Assembly: GCA_030762935.1 (NCBI GenBank)
Contig: CM060886.1
Location: 33,217,509-33,281,508, forward strand
Reading direction: 5' to 3'
Length of the DNA: 64,000 nucleotides
Source of the DNA: Hymenopus coronatus
Taxonomy: Eukaryota; Arthropoda; Insecta; Mantodea; Hymenopodidae
Positions 1-11,221 of this stretch are shown here, piece by piece. The translations under genes were made by a program, and so were the position numbers. A model generated the notes under the pieces. It was not told where the DNA came from. It worked only from the letters and a program-made list of their open reading frames with translations, and searched no databases. The first letter of the stretch is position 1. Each line of letters starts with the position of its first letter.

Positions 1-648
1 CTGAAGTTCCTTTGTTTGTATGGACAGGAGTAGATATGTTCCTATATGAGAAAAGTATACGTTTTTTAAAGCTGAAACCAAAACAAGCAATATCTAAAAA
101 AACCACCAACTCCACGAACAAAAAGTATATAACATAAATTGTGTGTTTTAACGTGCTCTATATTTTTTATATAGTAAGTTTTTATTTATATCTTACGGTT
201 TAGCAGATATGCAAAATTCCGTAAATTTCATACAGAATAAAGTGAGCTTCACAGGCTATTCCCAGAATGTTGAAAATATACATTTTATTTGTCAAGTAAA
301 TATCTTTAATATTCGATATTTTAAATAAGAAGCCATTTTTGAGAAAAACAAAATTTTCGAAAAATGTTCCATGCAAAGGGTAATTTAGGGTCGGAGGATT
401 TTTCTCAAAATCTTGTGTTGCATCCCTGGAAGATAGTAAACTAAAAAACCAAGTTTGGTATTTAACGAACTTTTCGTTTTTGAATTATCCTGTTCACAGA
501 CACACGGACCTTTTTCTGAAAATGCTTTTTTATGGATACAGGGGACCCTAAAACATATATTTCCGGTGAAATCTCGGTATCGAATTTTTGTGTGGAGTGC
601 AATACCTTCTCTATACACTATGTGCTTAGTACGTACAAAGAAAGTAAA
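1..648 (+). repeat. HPR repeat copy, cut by window edge
   Basis: This copy lacks its first ~220 bp because the window begins inside it. It runs through the internal blocks shared with all other copies (the AAGTTTGGTATTT block near 450 and the GATACAGGGGACCCTAAAAC type block near 535). It ends in the terminal palindrome and GAAAGTAAAAA at 638-648. Open frames inside it are not conserved as proteins and are read as repeat noise. Confidence 0.85.
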
Positions 649-784
649 AAATACGATTCTATAGCAATTCTGTGGTGTGCGCTTTAAACGATAATGTTTT
701 TTACTTCAAGAATTACTTATACAAACAAGTTCTTTGGTGTTTGATTTAATTTGGACTATTTTTTTTAAATTACTTAATTATAGT

Positions 785-1340
785 AGTGTGCATGTGTAAA
801 TAGAAACATTTTCGTGTAAGTTTTAGTAATTTCCACCGCTTTCATTAAGTGTAGGTTAGTGTGTGTAAATTGATGTTTGTAATTTGTTTACTTTCTAGCA
901 ATTTTAAAGAAAGCATGCGGGCGAAACGACTTAGGTTAGTGTGTATGTAAATAACGTGATTTTCGTGTAATCTGAATTTAGTAATTTCCTCTGTTTTCAT
1001 CAAAGCATTCGAGGGAAGCGAGCATGCGATCCGTTAGTTCTAGATTAGTGTTTGTGTGTATAAATAAATTGATTTTCGAGTAATTTGTTTTTATTAATAT
1101 CTACTGATTTCAACAAAGCATGCGAGCGAAGCGAGCTAGCGCTCGGTTAGCTCTAGCTTAGTGTATGTGTGTAAATAAATGAATTTTCATGTAATTTGAT
1201 TTTAGTAATTTTCGTTCCATTTTATCAATGCATGCTCGCAAGCGCTCGCTTAGTTATACGTTAGTGTGTGCGGTGTAAATAAACTGATTTTCGTGAATTT
1301 CCTTTTAGTTACTTCGACTACTTTCATTAGAGTATGGGAA
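785..1340. repeat. Degenerate GCGAGC-rich minisatellite, about six units
   Basis: The block GTGTGTGTAAATAAATTGAT recurs at about 785, 858, 939, 1047, 1161 and 1264. Each is followed by a TTTTCGTGTAATTTG / AGTAATTTCC segment and then by a GC-rich segment of the type GCATGCGAGCGAAGCGAGC. Unit lengths vary from about 73 to 114 bp because of internal deletions. The GC-rich segment is locally self-complementary (GCGAGC and GCTCGC occur together), so it could form short hairpins. No protein-coding signal is visible. Confidence 0.7.
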
Positions 1341-2034
1341 CGAAAGCAGCATTATCTCTATTACGTTACATTTATGTTATTATTATTTTTGTAGTTAATT
1401 CTTAGGCATTTCCAGTGGTTTCGTCTAAGCATACGAGCAACGCATGCTTAAAACAGAAGACTCGCGGATTTCGTGAAAATAATAGTATAGATGTGCGTTC
1501 GTAAAAATTACAAAATGGAGTATGATGTTTACATTTTGCGACGAGTTTTGTATATAAGAAAATGGCTTAATTAAGTCGGTGGGTGCGACTCAAATTCATG
1601 ACATCTATTACAAAGCACACGTTCCATGTGAAGTTTTATTGCTTGGGTTATTATTTTCAACATTTTATATTTGGACATTCTGCGGAACCTTTACCCGTTT
1701 TCCCTGCATATTTAAAATTAACACATTACAAAACTGATTTTAAAATTGTGGTTTCTAGACGCTCAGCAGCGAATAATAGCATCTGCGTCACTATTAAACG
1801 CGTTACATTACCAACTATTTTTATTACCCCATATCTTTAAAAAGTACATGTATTTGCTCATTTATCTATATTTTAATTGCTACTTTAACATTAATGCATT
1901 ACAAAAAACGTATATATCGCTGTTATTCTTATAAGCTACGAAGTGGTCAATAACTCTGTTTCGCTTCTTAAATGCGTTATATTGCCAACTGTACTTGCCT
2001 TGTCCCTATTCATTTATGATACTTACGTTAAATG
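1341..2034. other. Unassigned AT-rich stretch
   Basis: No gene or recognisable transposon is visible. Two short segments look related (about 1785-1830 and 1960-2005, both containing a degenerate AAACGCGTTACATTRCCAAC motif), suggesting an old local duplication. Confidence 0.4.
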
Positions 2035-2911
2035 TTTTTTTTTTTACTTTTTTAACACATATGTACATAGTTTATACAGAAGGTATTACATTCCACCCAA
2101 AATTTTTATACCGAGAATTCACCGGAGGTACATGCTTTTGGTCCCCCTGAATAAAAATAAATTAGAAAAAGGTCCGTGTGTGTCTGTGTGTAGCATAGGT
2201 CAAAAACGAAAAGACTGTTGAATACCAAACTTAGTATTTAAGTTTGATATCTTCCAAGGATGCGATACGAAGATTTTCCAAGAAAATCCCCCCACCCACA
2301 CTATCCTTAACAATGGAATTTTTTTCGTAATTTTTTATTTTCTCAAAGATGGCTCTTACGATTTAGATTAAAATATGGTATATTAAAGATATTAATCTGA
2401 CTATAAAATGTATATCTAGAATTTTCTGGGAATAGTCTCTTGAAGATTATTTTATTCTGGATTATTTATATCTTTATTTTTTTTCGGAGCTTTGCATAAC
2501 TACTAAACCGTAAGAGATGGACAAACCCTCACCACACAAAAAATATAGAGCATTTTAGAACACAAAATTTATGTTATATATTTTTTTTTTGGGGGGGGGA
2601 GTTGATCATTTTTAGATATTCCTTGTTATTGGTTTCAACTTTAAAAGACGTATACTTTTCTCATACAGGAATTTGTCAACTCTGTCCATACAAACAAAGG
2701 AACTTCAGTCACATAGCAACCAGATTTTGACTATCACTTTAACCTATGGTACTCCCTTATTTCGCTTCTACTTACAAGGAAGCAGGTAATAAGACTATTT
2801 CTGCTATTTTTTTCTTCTCTCAATTAGCATGAAGTAAATAGAAGCATAAGCTTTCTAACAATAATTTGTTGCAGAGATGTAGAGAAAGTCATGTGAATGC
2901 AACACATCAGA
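2035..2911 (-). repeat. HPR repeat, near full length
   Basis: It begins with a T-run and TTTTTACTTTTTTAAC followed by the ATGTACAT hairpin, and ends at GAGAAAGTCATGTGAATG then ACACATCAGA. It contains all internal blocks of the family. It faces the copy at 4011-4827 in inverted orientation, with the HMG-box frame between them. Confidence 0.85.
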
Positions 2912-3248
2912 TATCGTTCACGTGCAATATTACACTTTCCTCTTACATTATCTACTCACTAGTGTTTCCACTATGTTGAACAGAAAATAGGTAAATAGCG
3001 TAGGTTATTCTCACATAAATAAGTATAAATTACAAATTTAGTATCGTAGATCATTAGAAAATTTAATTTAGCCAAAGAATATGTGAAAAATGTTCACAGA
3101 GAATCATTTAGGTACAGTAAGTTATAGTTTTAGCATCTGAAGGAAAACAAGTTGAATGGTGAATCATTACTTTGGAATTTTGTGACAACGTTACGGCAGC
3201 AAATTTCTCACACAATTTTGAAGTGCACAATCTGAACATAGATCTCGA
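2912..3248. other. Unassigned spacer
   Basis: This lies between an HPR copy and the 3' end of the HMG-box frame. No motif is recognised. An A-rich segment around 2990-3130 contains nothing diagnostic. Confidence 0.4.
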
Positions 3249-3626
3249 TTATGGTTCCTTCTTTTGGTGTTTGTTTTTACACATACGAACATTTATTTTA
3301 AAGCGAACATTTTTATTTACTTTTGGGTTTTTCCCCTTCTTGCTTTTCTTCTTCGGAGGACAGTAATCATCGTCATCACCACCATCTTCATCATGGGCAT
3401 CCACGATATCCAGGGCTCTTTCATATTCTGCTTTCTCACTGGAACTGAGGTTTCTCCATTCTCTCCTTGCTTCCTTTAAAATTCCCTTTTCGGGGCATTC
3501 CGGTGTGTACTTTTGAAATTCTCTTTTGAATAAAAGAAATGCCGTAAGTTTCCGTCTTCTATTATCATTATCTTCCTCGTAACTATTTAATTTTGTTCCA
3601 CGTCTTCTGTACCTGGAGCCCTCCAT
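3249..3626 (-). CDS. Small HMG-box-like protein (125 aa)
   Basis: An uninterrupted 125-codon frame begins at an ATG in a good context (aaaATGG). Residues ~25-77 match the HMG-box pattern: a basic start (RRRKL), TAFLLFKREF resembling the AYMLF..EN region, an ILKEARREW segment with the conserved tryptophan, and LSSSEKAEYERA matching LS..EK..Y. An acidic run (DEDGGDDDDY, ~83-92) follows, then a lysine-rich nuclear-localisation-like segment (PKKKSKKGKN, ~94-103). HMG-box proteins bend DNA in the nucleus, and the acidic tail recalls HMGB proteins. It is shorter than typical HMGB and has a single box. It could be a terminal exon, an intronless small gene or a retrocopy. No neighbouring exon or polyadenylation signal was identified. 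It lies between inverted HPR copies. Confidence 0.5.
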   Translation of the reverse strand: MEGSRYRRRGTKLNSYEEDNDNRRRKLTAFLLFKREFQKYTPECPEKGILKEARREWRNLSSSEKAEYERALDIVDAHDEDGGDDDDYCPPKKKSKKGKNPKVNKNVRFKINVRMCKNKHQKKEP

Positions 3627-4010
3627 TTTTCTAAATTTTGATGTAAATTTTGTAAGTTAATTTTGTGGATGTACGTTCAAATAGTATGTAGCCAAGACGA
3701 TTAAATAAACAATAGCCACGAAATATTTGAAACTAACATGGAGTATTTACCACACGGCGTTCTGAAGTGATGTGACAAACTCAAACATGGTTCTACAAAC
3801 TTACTGGCTCTTTCTCTATATGCGGTCATGACTTATGTTTTAATTTTACAAATTAATTTGCGCACTAAAGGAAATAAGTTGTATGTTTTATTGAACCTTA
3901 AAGGCCAAAAATAAAGCTGATACATTATTAAAGCTTTTGGATGATATATAAGGTGAGACAGTGCCATCTGAAGGGAGAGTGTGTGTATTAAAATCGTGAT
4001 CGCATACAAA
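3627..4010. other. Spacer upstream of the HMG-box frame
   Basis: This would hold the promoter of the minus-strand HMG-box frame if that is a gene. I see AT-rich sequence but no convincing TATA box or known repeat. Confidence 0.35.
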
Positions 4011-4827
4011 TCTGATGTGGTCCATTCACATGACTTTCTCTACATCTCTGTAACAAATTATTATTAATGAGCTTATTCTTCTATCTAGATAAACATAACA
4101 GAAATTGTCTTATTAGTTAGTTCCTTATAAGTAGAAGAGAAATAAGGGAATGCATTAGACTAAACCGAGAGTCAAATGTTTTAAACTGTGTTGCTCTAGA
4201 ATTGAAACCCATTTCTTTGCTTGGCCAGATGTTGACAGTTCCCATGAGAAACGTTAAGTGTTTTAACTGAAAGCAATAACAAAGAATACCTTGAAAACGG
4301 CTAACTCCACGAAAAATAATTATATAACATAAATTACGTATTTTAACGAGATCTACATGTTCTTATACTAAGTTTTATTCTATCTCTTACAGTTTACTAG
4401 TTATGCAAAATTCAGACCAATCCATCCAGCATAAAGAGGTCTTAAGAAGCTATTCTCAGAAAATTCAACATACAAATTTATTTCTCATATAAATAGCTTA
4501 AATATAAGAGTTATTAATGAAAATCGTAAAGCCATTGTTGAGAGAAATCAGCATTAGTGATTTTTTTTCCATGTAATCTGTAGTTTGGGTGAATTTTCTT
4601 GAAAATATTTCCGCCATATCCTTGGAAGATTTTGAACTTAAATACAAAGTTAATGGACGTTTCGTTTCTGAGCTAATGCTGCCCACAGACAAACACGGAC
4701 TTTTTCAAAAGTATTTGTTTATTAAAATGTGTATTTACGGTGAAATCTCAGTATCGGATTTTTGGATGTAATACAATACGTTCTCTTTACACTATGTACA
4801 TATTTAGTGTAGAAAGTGTAAAAAAAG
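4011..4827 (+). repeat. HPR repeat, near full length, diverged
   Basis: It starts TCTGATGTGG with subterminal ACTTTCTCTA and ends in an imperfect ATGTACAT palindrome and GTGTAAAAAAA. It carries many substitutions, so it is an older copy. Confidence 0.8.
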
Positions 4828-4849
4828 CATTAGATACATATAAATAAAC

Positions 4850-5450
4850 GTCTTTGTGTCGGTATAACTCAGAAACAGCTATCTGTCTAAATAACTAACT
4901 TGGTATTCCAAGAATGCCAATTGAAGATTTTCAAGAAAATTCGCCTCACAAATTACCCTTTACATGCAAAAAATTCTTTTAAAGTATAATAGGTTTCAGA
5001 CATATGACAAATAACAGTTATATCAGAATTTTCTGTGCATAGTTTCCGAAGTTTTCTTCATTCTGAGTAAGTTTTTCATAAGCAAAATCTTACTATGAAA
5101 AATGAAAAAAATCACCTAATTGATATCAAACATTTATTTTTGTGGAGTGAACCCATTTTCGAGATATTCTTAGTTATGTTTGTATTTTTAAATGTACGTA
5201 TAATCTTCTGAAATGTGAAGTTGTTATTCCTTTTTCATACATACAGGAAAAGAGAGCATAGTTTCAAATCCATCATATAGCGAACACCTCTTAAAACACT
5301 TGAGTATCACTTACACCTCTTTCCCTTAAACTTTGTATTATCTATTTATATCTTATGAAAGGAAAGTATAATAAAACAATTTCTAAAATGCTTATATTCT
5401 TCAACATTACGTAGATAGGGTAATAAACTTTTGTAGCAATTGCTTGTTGA
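4850..5450 (-). repeat. Old, degraded HPR copy
   Basis: The internal blocks ACTTGGTATT, GAAGATTTTCAAGAAAAT, TACCCTTTACATG and ATTTTCTGTGCATAGTTTCC follow in minus-strand HPR order with heavy divergence. Both ends are lost or unrecognisable. Confidence 0.6.
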
Positions 5451-5454
5451 AAAA

Positions 5455-6240
5455 TCTGATGTGTACCATTCACATAACTTTCTCTATATCCCTGCAACAA
5501 ATTATTCTTAAAAAGCTTATGCTTCTATTTACTTCATGCTAATCTAGTAGCAGAAATAGCCTTATTACTTTCTTCATTGTAAGTAGAAAGGAAATAAGGG
5601 AGTAGCATAGGTTAAAGCGATAATCAAAAGCTGGTTACTATGTGACTGAAGGTCCTTTGTTTGTATGGACATGAGTTAACAATTTCCTGTATGAGAAAAG
5701 TTAAGATTTTCGACCCTGAAAACAAAAACAAGGAATATCTCAAAAACGACCCACTCCAAGAAAAAAATGTATACAACACAGATTGTGTGTTTTAATGTGC
5801 TCTACATTTTATGTGTGGTAAGTTTTTGTCTATCTCTTACAGTTTAGCAGATATACAAAATGCCGGGAAATTCACACAGAATAAAGTAGTCTTCAGAAGC
5901 TATTCCCAGAAAATTCAAAATATTGGTGAGGTAAATTTTAGAAAAAGTTCCATGTAAAGGGTAGTTTGCGGTGGGAGGATTTTTCTCAAAATCTTCGTGT
6001 CGCATCCCTGGAAGATTTTAAACTTAAACACCAAGTTTGGTATTTTACCGGCTTTTCGTTTTTGAGTTATCGTGTTCACAGACACACGGACACACGGACC
6101 TTTTTCTGGAAATACTTTTTTTTAGATAAAGGGGACCCTAAAACACATATTTGCGGTGAAATCTCGGTATCGAATTTTTTGGTGGAGTGCAATACCTTCT
6201 CTGTACTCTATGTACATAGTTCGTATAGAGAAAGTAAAGA
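5455..6240 (+). repeat. HPR repeat, copy 1 of a head-to-tail triplet
   Basis: It starts TCTGATGTGTACC after an A5 tract and ends at the palindrome plus GAGAAAGTAAAGA. The next copy starts at the very next base. It carries an internal deletion of about 70 bp relative to its neighbours, around 5930. Confidence 0.9.
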
Positions 6241-7099
6241 TCTGATGTGTTCCATTCACATGACTTTCTCTAAATCTCTGCAACAAATTATTGTTAATAA
6301 GCTTATGCTTCTATTTACTTCATGCTAATCGAGAAAAAAAAGTCAGAAAGTAGCAAGTATGCTTCCTTTAAAGAAGAAGCGAAATAAGGGAGTACGATAG
6401 GTTAGTGCTAGTCAAAGGCTGGTTGCTATGTGACGGAAGTTCCTTTGTTTGCAAGGACAGGAGTTGACAAATTCCTGTATGAGAAAAGTGTAAGTTTTTC
6501 ATAGCATAAATCAAAAACAAGTAATGTCTCAAAAACGACCAACACCACGAAAAAAATGTATATAACATAAATTGTGTGTTTTAACGTGCTCTACATTTTT
6601 TGTGTAGTAAGTATTTGTCCATCTCTTACGGTTTAGCAGTAATTCAAAATTCCGTAAAATTCATCCAGAATAAAGTACTCTTCAGAGGCTATTCCCAGAA
6701 AATTCAAGATATACATTTTATTTGTCAGGTAAATGTCTTTGATATATGATATTTTAATCAAATTCGTTAGAGCCATTTTTGAGAAAATCGAAATTCTTGA
6801 AAAAAGTTTCATGTAAAGGGTAGTTTGGGTGGGAGATTTTTCTCAAAACCTTCGTGTCGCATCCCTGGAAGATACTAAACTTAAATACCAAGTTTAGTAT
6901 TTTACCGACTTTTCGTTTTTGCGTTATCGTGTTCACAGACACACGGTCACACACGGACGTTTTTCTGAAAATACCTTTTTTTGAATACAGGAGACCCTAA
7001 AACATATATTTTCGGTGAAATCTCGGTATCGCATTTTTTGGTGAAGTGCAATACATTCTCTATACACTATGTACATAGTGCCTATAGAGAAAGTAAAAA
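6241..7099 (+). repeat. HPR repeat, copy 2 of a head-to-tail triplet
   Basis: This is a complete copy (~859 bp) with both characteristic ends. Its 3' junction reads GTAAAAA followed directly by TCTGATGTG of copy 3, with no spacer and no visible longer target duplication. Confidence 0.9.
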
Positions 7100-7953
7100 T
7101 CTGATGTGTACCATTCACATGACTTTCTCTATATCCCTGCAATAAATTATTCTTAAAAAGTTTATACTTCTATTTACTTTGTGCTAATGAGAACAAATTA
7201 GCAGAAATAGTCTTATTACTTACTTCCTTGTAGGTTGAAGCTAAATAAAGGAATACCATAGGTTAAAGTGACAGTGAAAAACTGAATGCTATGCGATGAA
7301 CTTCCTTTGTTTGTATGGACACAAGTTCACAAATTCCTGAATGAGAAAATTATAAGTTTTTCCAAGCTGAAACCAAAAACAAGGAATATCTAAAAAACTA
7401 TCAACTCCACGAAAAAAAATATATAGGTATAACATAAATTATGTGTTTTGAAGTGCTTTACATTTTTCGTGTGGTAAGCTTTTATCCATCACATACGGTT
7501 TAGCAGTTGTGCAAAATTTCGTAAAATTGATTCAAAGGCTATTCCCAGAAAATTCAAGATATACATTTTATTTGTCAGTTAAATATCTTTAATATACGAT
7601 ATTTTAATCAAAATCGTTACAGGCACTTATAAGAAAATAAAAATTTTTGAAAAAAATCCAGTTTCGGGTGGGGAATTTGCTTGAAAATCTTCGTGTTGCA
7701 TCCTTGGAAAATACTAATCTTAAATACCAAGTTTGGTATTTAACCGTCTTTTCTTTTTTGAGCTATGCTCTCCACAGACATACACAGACACACGCACGCA
7801 CATACTCACTGACCTTTTTCTGAAAATGCTTTTTTTGTATTCAGGGGGACCCAAAACATGTATTTCCGATGAAATCTCGGTATCGAATTTTTGGGTGGAA
7901 TATAATACCTTCTCTATACACTATGTACATATTACCTGTAGAGAAAGTAAAAT
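7100..7953 (+). repeat. HPR repeat, copy 3 of a head-to-tail triplet
   Basis: This is a complete copy (~853 bp) ending GAGAAAGTAAAA before unrelated sequence. It has an expanded ACACA/ACGCACGCAC tract near 7778-7805, at the position where other copies carry CA microsatellites. Confidence 0.9.
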
Positions 7954-8365
7954 CAACACCCTTTCAGTTGTGTGGTGCTGAAATTGATTTTTGAGATTTG
8001 TAGCAGGTCCCTGTCTTATTATATAGATGTGAATGTTGGACTAAATAAGGATTCACATGTTTTAAGACTAAGTTTTATTACTTTTCTGCTAATGAAATAC
8101 TTTTTATAGAATCAACCACATAAGCTATTAATACAAACAGCCCGTTAAAATAATTGTCATAATTTATAGAATAATGCATACAAATTTCTGAGAGAACAAT
8201 TGAGTGCTTTAAGAGCAGTGATAATTGAATTCATTTAAGGTGTAATTTTCTAAGGTTCAGACTACCTTGTCCCCTTAAATGCTTCTAATTGGATGTGAAA
8301 TAAATAAAACAAATCCTTAAGGCAGATTTCTGATCAAGTTTTCAGTTGTACCATCGCTAAATCTG
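7954..8365. other. Unassigned AT-rich stretch
   Basis: There is no recognisable gene or repeat. It separates the HPR triplet from the fold-back mariner. Confidence 0.4.
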
Positions 8366-9032
8366 AGGGCCGTTTTTTCAACTGATAGCTATAAATAAAA
8401 GGCAAGTTCATAGAAAAAAACTATTTTATTACTGAAAGTTTTTTACACTTATGATTACTTTTCAGCATAATCACTGAAAAAATTAAGACATTTATTGTAC
8501 CTGTAAACAAGCTTTGCAATACCCAGTTAAAAAAATGTTGCCGCCAATGATTTCAAATGAGCATTGACGTTGTTATGAAGCTATTCGTTGGTTTGAAAGT
8601 GCTGCCCTCCTAGCCACGTCTTTAGTTCTGGGAAAAGGTGAAAGTTGCTGGGTGCCAGGTCAGGACTGATCAAAAATGTCCCATTGAAATTGTCCAAGGA
8701 GCCGATGGGTTGTGCCAACAGTTTGTGGACGAGCGTTGTCATGGATCAACACAATTCCTGAAGTCAGCATCCCTCTTCGTTTGTTTTGAATGACTCTCCG
8801 CAAACGTCGTAAAGTACGAAGATCTTCAAAGTAACGTCAATGCTCGTTTGAAATCATAGGTGGCAATATTTTTTGAAGCGGGTATTACAAAGCTTGTGCA
8901 CAGGTGCGATAAATGTCTCAATCTTTTCGGTGATTATGTTGAAAAGATTACAAAACTTTTAGTAATAAAATAATTGTTTTCTATGAATTTGTCTTTTATT
9001 TATAGCCTATCGGCGGTTGAAAAAAACGGTCC
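8366..9032 (-). mobile_element. Fold-back mariner derivative with long inverted arms
   Basis: The outer ends are inverted copies of each other (left GAGGGCCGTTTTTTCAACTG; right end reverse-complements to AGGACCGTTTTTTTCAACCG). Similarity continues inward for about 210 bp: arms 8366-8580 and 8825-9032, spacer of ~245 bp. Both arms encode the mariner C-terminus (KLVYRYNKCLNFFSDYAEK in the left arm, read on the minus strand). The spacer encodes the HDNARP block of the second catalytic aspartate. The 5' half of the element, including the helix-turn-helix and the first catalytic aspartate, is absent. It cannot encode transposase but keeps two transposon ends. Confidence 0.8.
8400..8790 (-). pseudogene. 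Mariner transposase C-terminal fragment
   Basis: Read on the minus strand, the sequence gives a start resembling MLTSGIVLIHDNARPQT (second catalytic D present). After frame disruption it gives TWLGGQHFQTNE and then NAHLKSLAATFF, ending in the YNKCLNFF.DYAEK tail. Stop codons and a missing segment around the third aspartate (SPDLAPSD region) show it is dead. Mariner transposases are normally about 345 aa, and only the last third is represented. Confidence 0.75.
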
Positions 9033-9623
9033 TTTCTGTAGTAATTATTCCTTTGTACAGTTTCAGCAAAAGTTAATATTGAAATGTGGAATTTACACTC
9101 AAAATGCATAATACATCTTGCGATACAGTTTGTACTTTTAAACTGCGAGCATAGAACAGAGTTGCCATATAGGTTTTCTCAAAACTGAAGTGGAGTTAAT
9201 GATAGGTTGTTGAAATGTTACAGGCCGTAAACATGCTACAAAAGAAGAGCATTTATGACTTGGATACGTCATAGCACATCATAAAGTGAGCACTGAAGGA
9301 GAAGACGAGGAAGGAAATAACATGAAGTGTCTTGTGCTGATAGTGGTAACACTGTACGAGCTGAGAGGCGACAAGGGTGGAGGAAAAGGGCACTCTTGGG
9401 GAGGTTCTGTTGAGAACAACTATGCTTGCTTAGGGTAGTTTATTGTCATGTGTCTCCTGATAGCGAGTGACATGAGGAGATGGGGGAAAGCGTTCAGTGA
9501 ACGAGACAAGTGGAAAATGAGTTTTGATGCTTCGTGGCGCAGGGGATCGTGGGTTCGAGTCCCGCCTTGGTCATGGGTGTTTGTGTGTTTGAATGTGTGT
9601 ATATGGTGTAAGAAAGAAAAAAA
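9033..9623. other. Unassigned stretch with a short tRNA-like SINE remnant
   Basis: Mostly no recognisable features. At about 9530-9590 the sequence GTGGGTTCGAGTCCCGCC is a good Pol III B-box-like motif preceded by a poor A-box region. This suggests a fragment of a tRNA-derived SINE rather than a tRNA gene. A 91-codon frame overlapping it shows no protein family features. Confidence 0.4.
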
Positions 9624-10295
9624 ATTGATGTGTCACACTCACGTGACTGTCTCTAGCGTTCTGCAAACTTCTTACATAAGATTATTCTTCTTTCTGCACT
9701 TTGTTAAGGGAGATAATCATTAGCAGAATGTTCTTATTACTTAATTCCTTATAAGTTGATAAAGAAAATAAGGCAAAACACTATGCTAAACCAATAGTCA
9801 AATGTTTTAAAAGTTGTCGTTGTGCGATTGTCATTGCAAATCGTTTTCTCGCTTGGCCAGGAGTAGAACAAAAGAAAACTAGACGCTTACTGTCCGAGAA
9901 AAATATACTTAAGTACTTCACAACTGAAACCAAACAAGGAATATCTCGGAAACAATTACCTCCACAACAAAAATGTAAAGGACATAAATTGTGTGTTTGA
10001 CGAGATCTACATTTTCTGCGTAGTAAGTTTTTGTGTATCTCTTACGGTTGAGCATTTAAGCAAAATTCATCCAGAATAAAGAGGTTTTCAGAGGCTATTC
10101 CCAGAAAATTCAAGATATACATTTTATTTTGGATGTCAATATGTTTAATATATTGAGTTATCGTGTTAACAGACACACGGACCTTTTTCTGAAAACCCCT
10201 TTTTTAGATACAGGGGACCCTAAAACGTCTGGCTCGGTATGGAATTGTTGAGTGGAATTCAATACCTTCTCTAAAGTACTTGTAGAGAAAGTAAA
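9624..10295 (+). repeat. HPR repeat, internally deleted
   Basis: It starts TTGATGTG, a mutated form of TCTGATGTG, and ends in a shortened hairpin (ACCTTCTCTAAAGTACTTG) plus GAGAAAGTAAA. About 150 bp between the TTTAATATATTGA block and the TTATCGTG block are missing. Confidence 0.8.
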
Positions 10296-10942
10296 CATTC
10301 GTGAAATAATAAAACTAGCGTATAAAAATAGAGTAAGTCACGTGATTTGTTTTGAAGGCAAAAAAGGACACAAAATATGCAGAAAGTAGAAAAATATTTA
10401 TATAAAGTGAAATTAAGCACATTCGTTATAGAAGTGAATTATATAAAGTGGCGGTAAAGTGGAAGAGAGAAAACATGATTATGAAGGAATTGAAGGAATG
10501 AATGCCAGGTAAACCGGAGACTCCAGATAAAAAGCCCCAGAAGCCGCTTCCTTCAGCTCAATTCCTTCATAAGACCCTTGAGAGCGAACACGGGCGGCTT
10601 CGGCTATGTTCTATAACTGTGATTGAAAATACACAGGTTACGTGATCAGTTATGCTTGCACATTCTGGTAAGACAACTTTTTAAAATGTGTTTTTCAACA
10701 TCACCAGTTTGTTAAACCACGAAGAAGACCCAAAGTTGTTACCTCATAAGTCGCGAATTTTAAAAAGAAAAGAAAAGAAAGTGGTTTTGATAAAGGTCAG
10801 GTGGAGGCGATGAACAGAAACAACATTGAGAAATAAAAATAATATTGCAGTTTAACAGGAAATTGATTACCTCAAGGCAAAAAAACAACCCTGAAAATAA
10901 GATCTCATCTCTACCAAAACCATCATTCTGAGCATTTTTCAT
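10296..10942. other. Unassigned stretch
   Basis: No family is recognised. A GC-richer segment lies at 10500-10610. It contains the inverted motifs GAAGGAATTGA (10485) and TCAATTCCTTC (10558), which could pair, but no known element is identified. Confidence 0.35.
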
Positions 10943-11085
10943 TTTTACTTTCTAAACACGTACTATATACATAGTGTATAGAGGAGGTATTGCATTACAC
11001 CCAAAAACTCGATACCGAGATTTCACCGGAAATACATGTTTTGAATCCTCCTAAATCCAAAAAACCGCATTTTTAGAAAACGGTC
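10943..11085 (-). repeat. HPR 3'-end fragment
   Basis: This is the hairpin end only: TTTTTACTTTCTAAACACG, palindrome, then CGATACCGAGATTTCACCGG and TGCATTTTTAG-type blocks. It breaks off before the rest of the element. Confidence 0.8.
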
Positions 11086-11131
11086 TTGGAGATTTCCAAT
11101 GTTTTTTGGGTAACGATGGTGTCATTCTAGG

Positions 11132-11186
11132 GGACCTTACAACCAATCAGAAAGAAGTCACCATGACACCGTTTTTTGTATATAAG
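11132..11186 (+). promoter_or_regulatory. CCAAT and TATA-like promoter motifs
   Basis: ACCAATCAG lies at about 11132 and GTATATAAGAAG at about 11177, a typical CCAAT-to-TATA spacing for a Pol II promoter. The tandem repeat begins about 40 bp downstream. An AATAAA signal follows at about 11739. Together they resemble the U3-R-U5 arrangement of an LTR, but neither LTR boundary nor a target duplication could be fixed. Confidence 0.35.
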
Positions 11187-11221
11187 AAGTAAGGTTTGGC
11201 ACATCGTGGTCGATTGCCCAG

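Noticed and set aside
5455..7953. CRISPR-like or satellite array
   Set aside because: The repeated unit is a complete dispersed element with its own hairpin end, and the organism is clearly eukaryotic.
9448..9723. 91-codon frame as a gene
   Set aside because: It runs from unassigned DNA through a SINE-like B box into an HPR copy, so it is a chance fusion.
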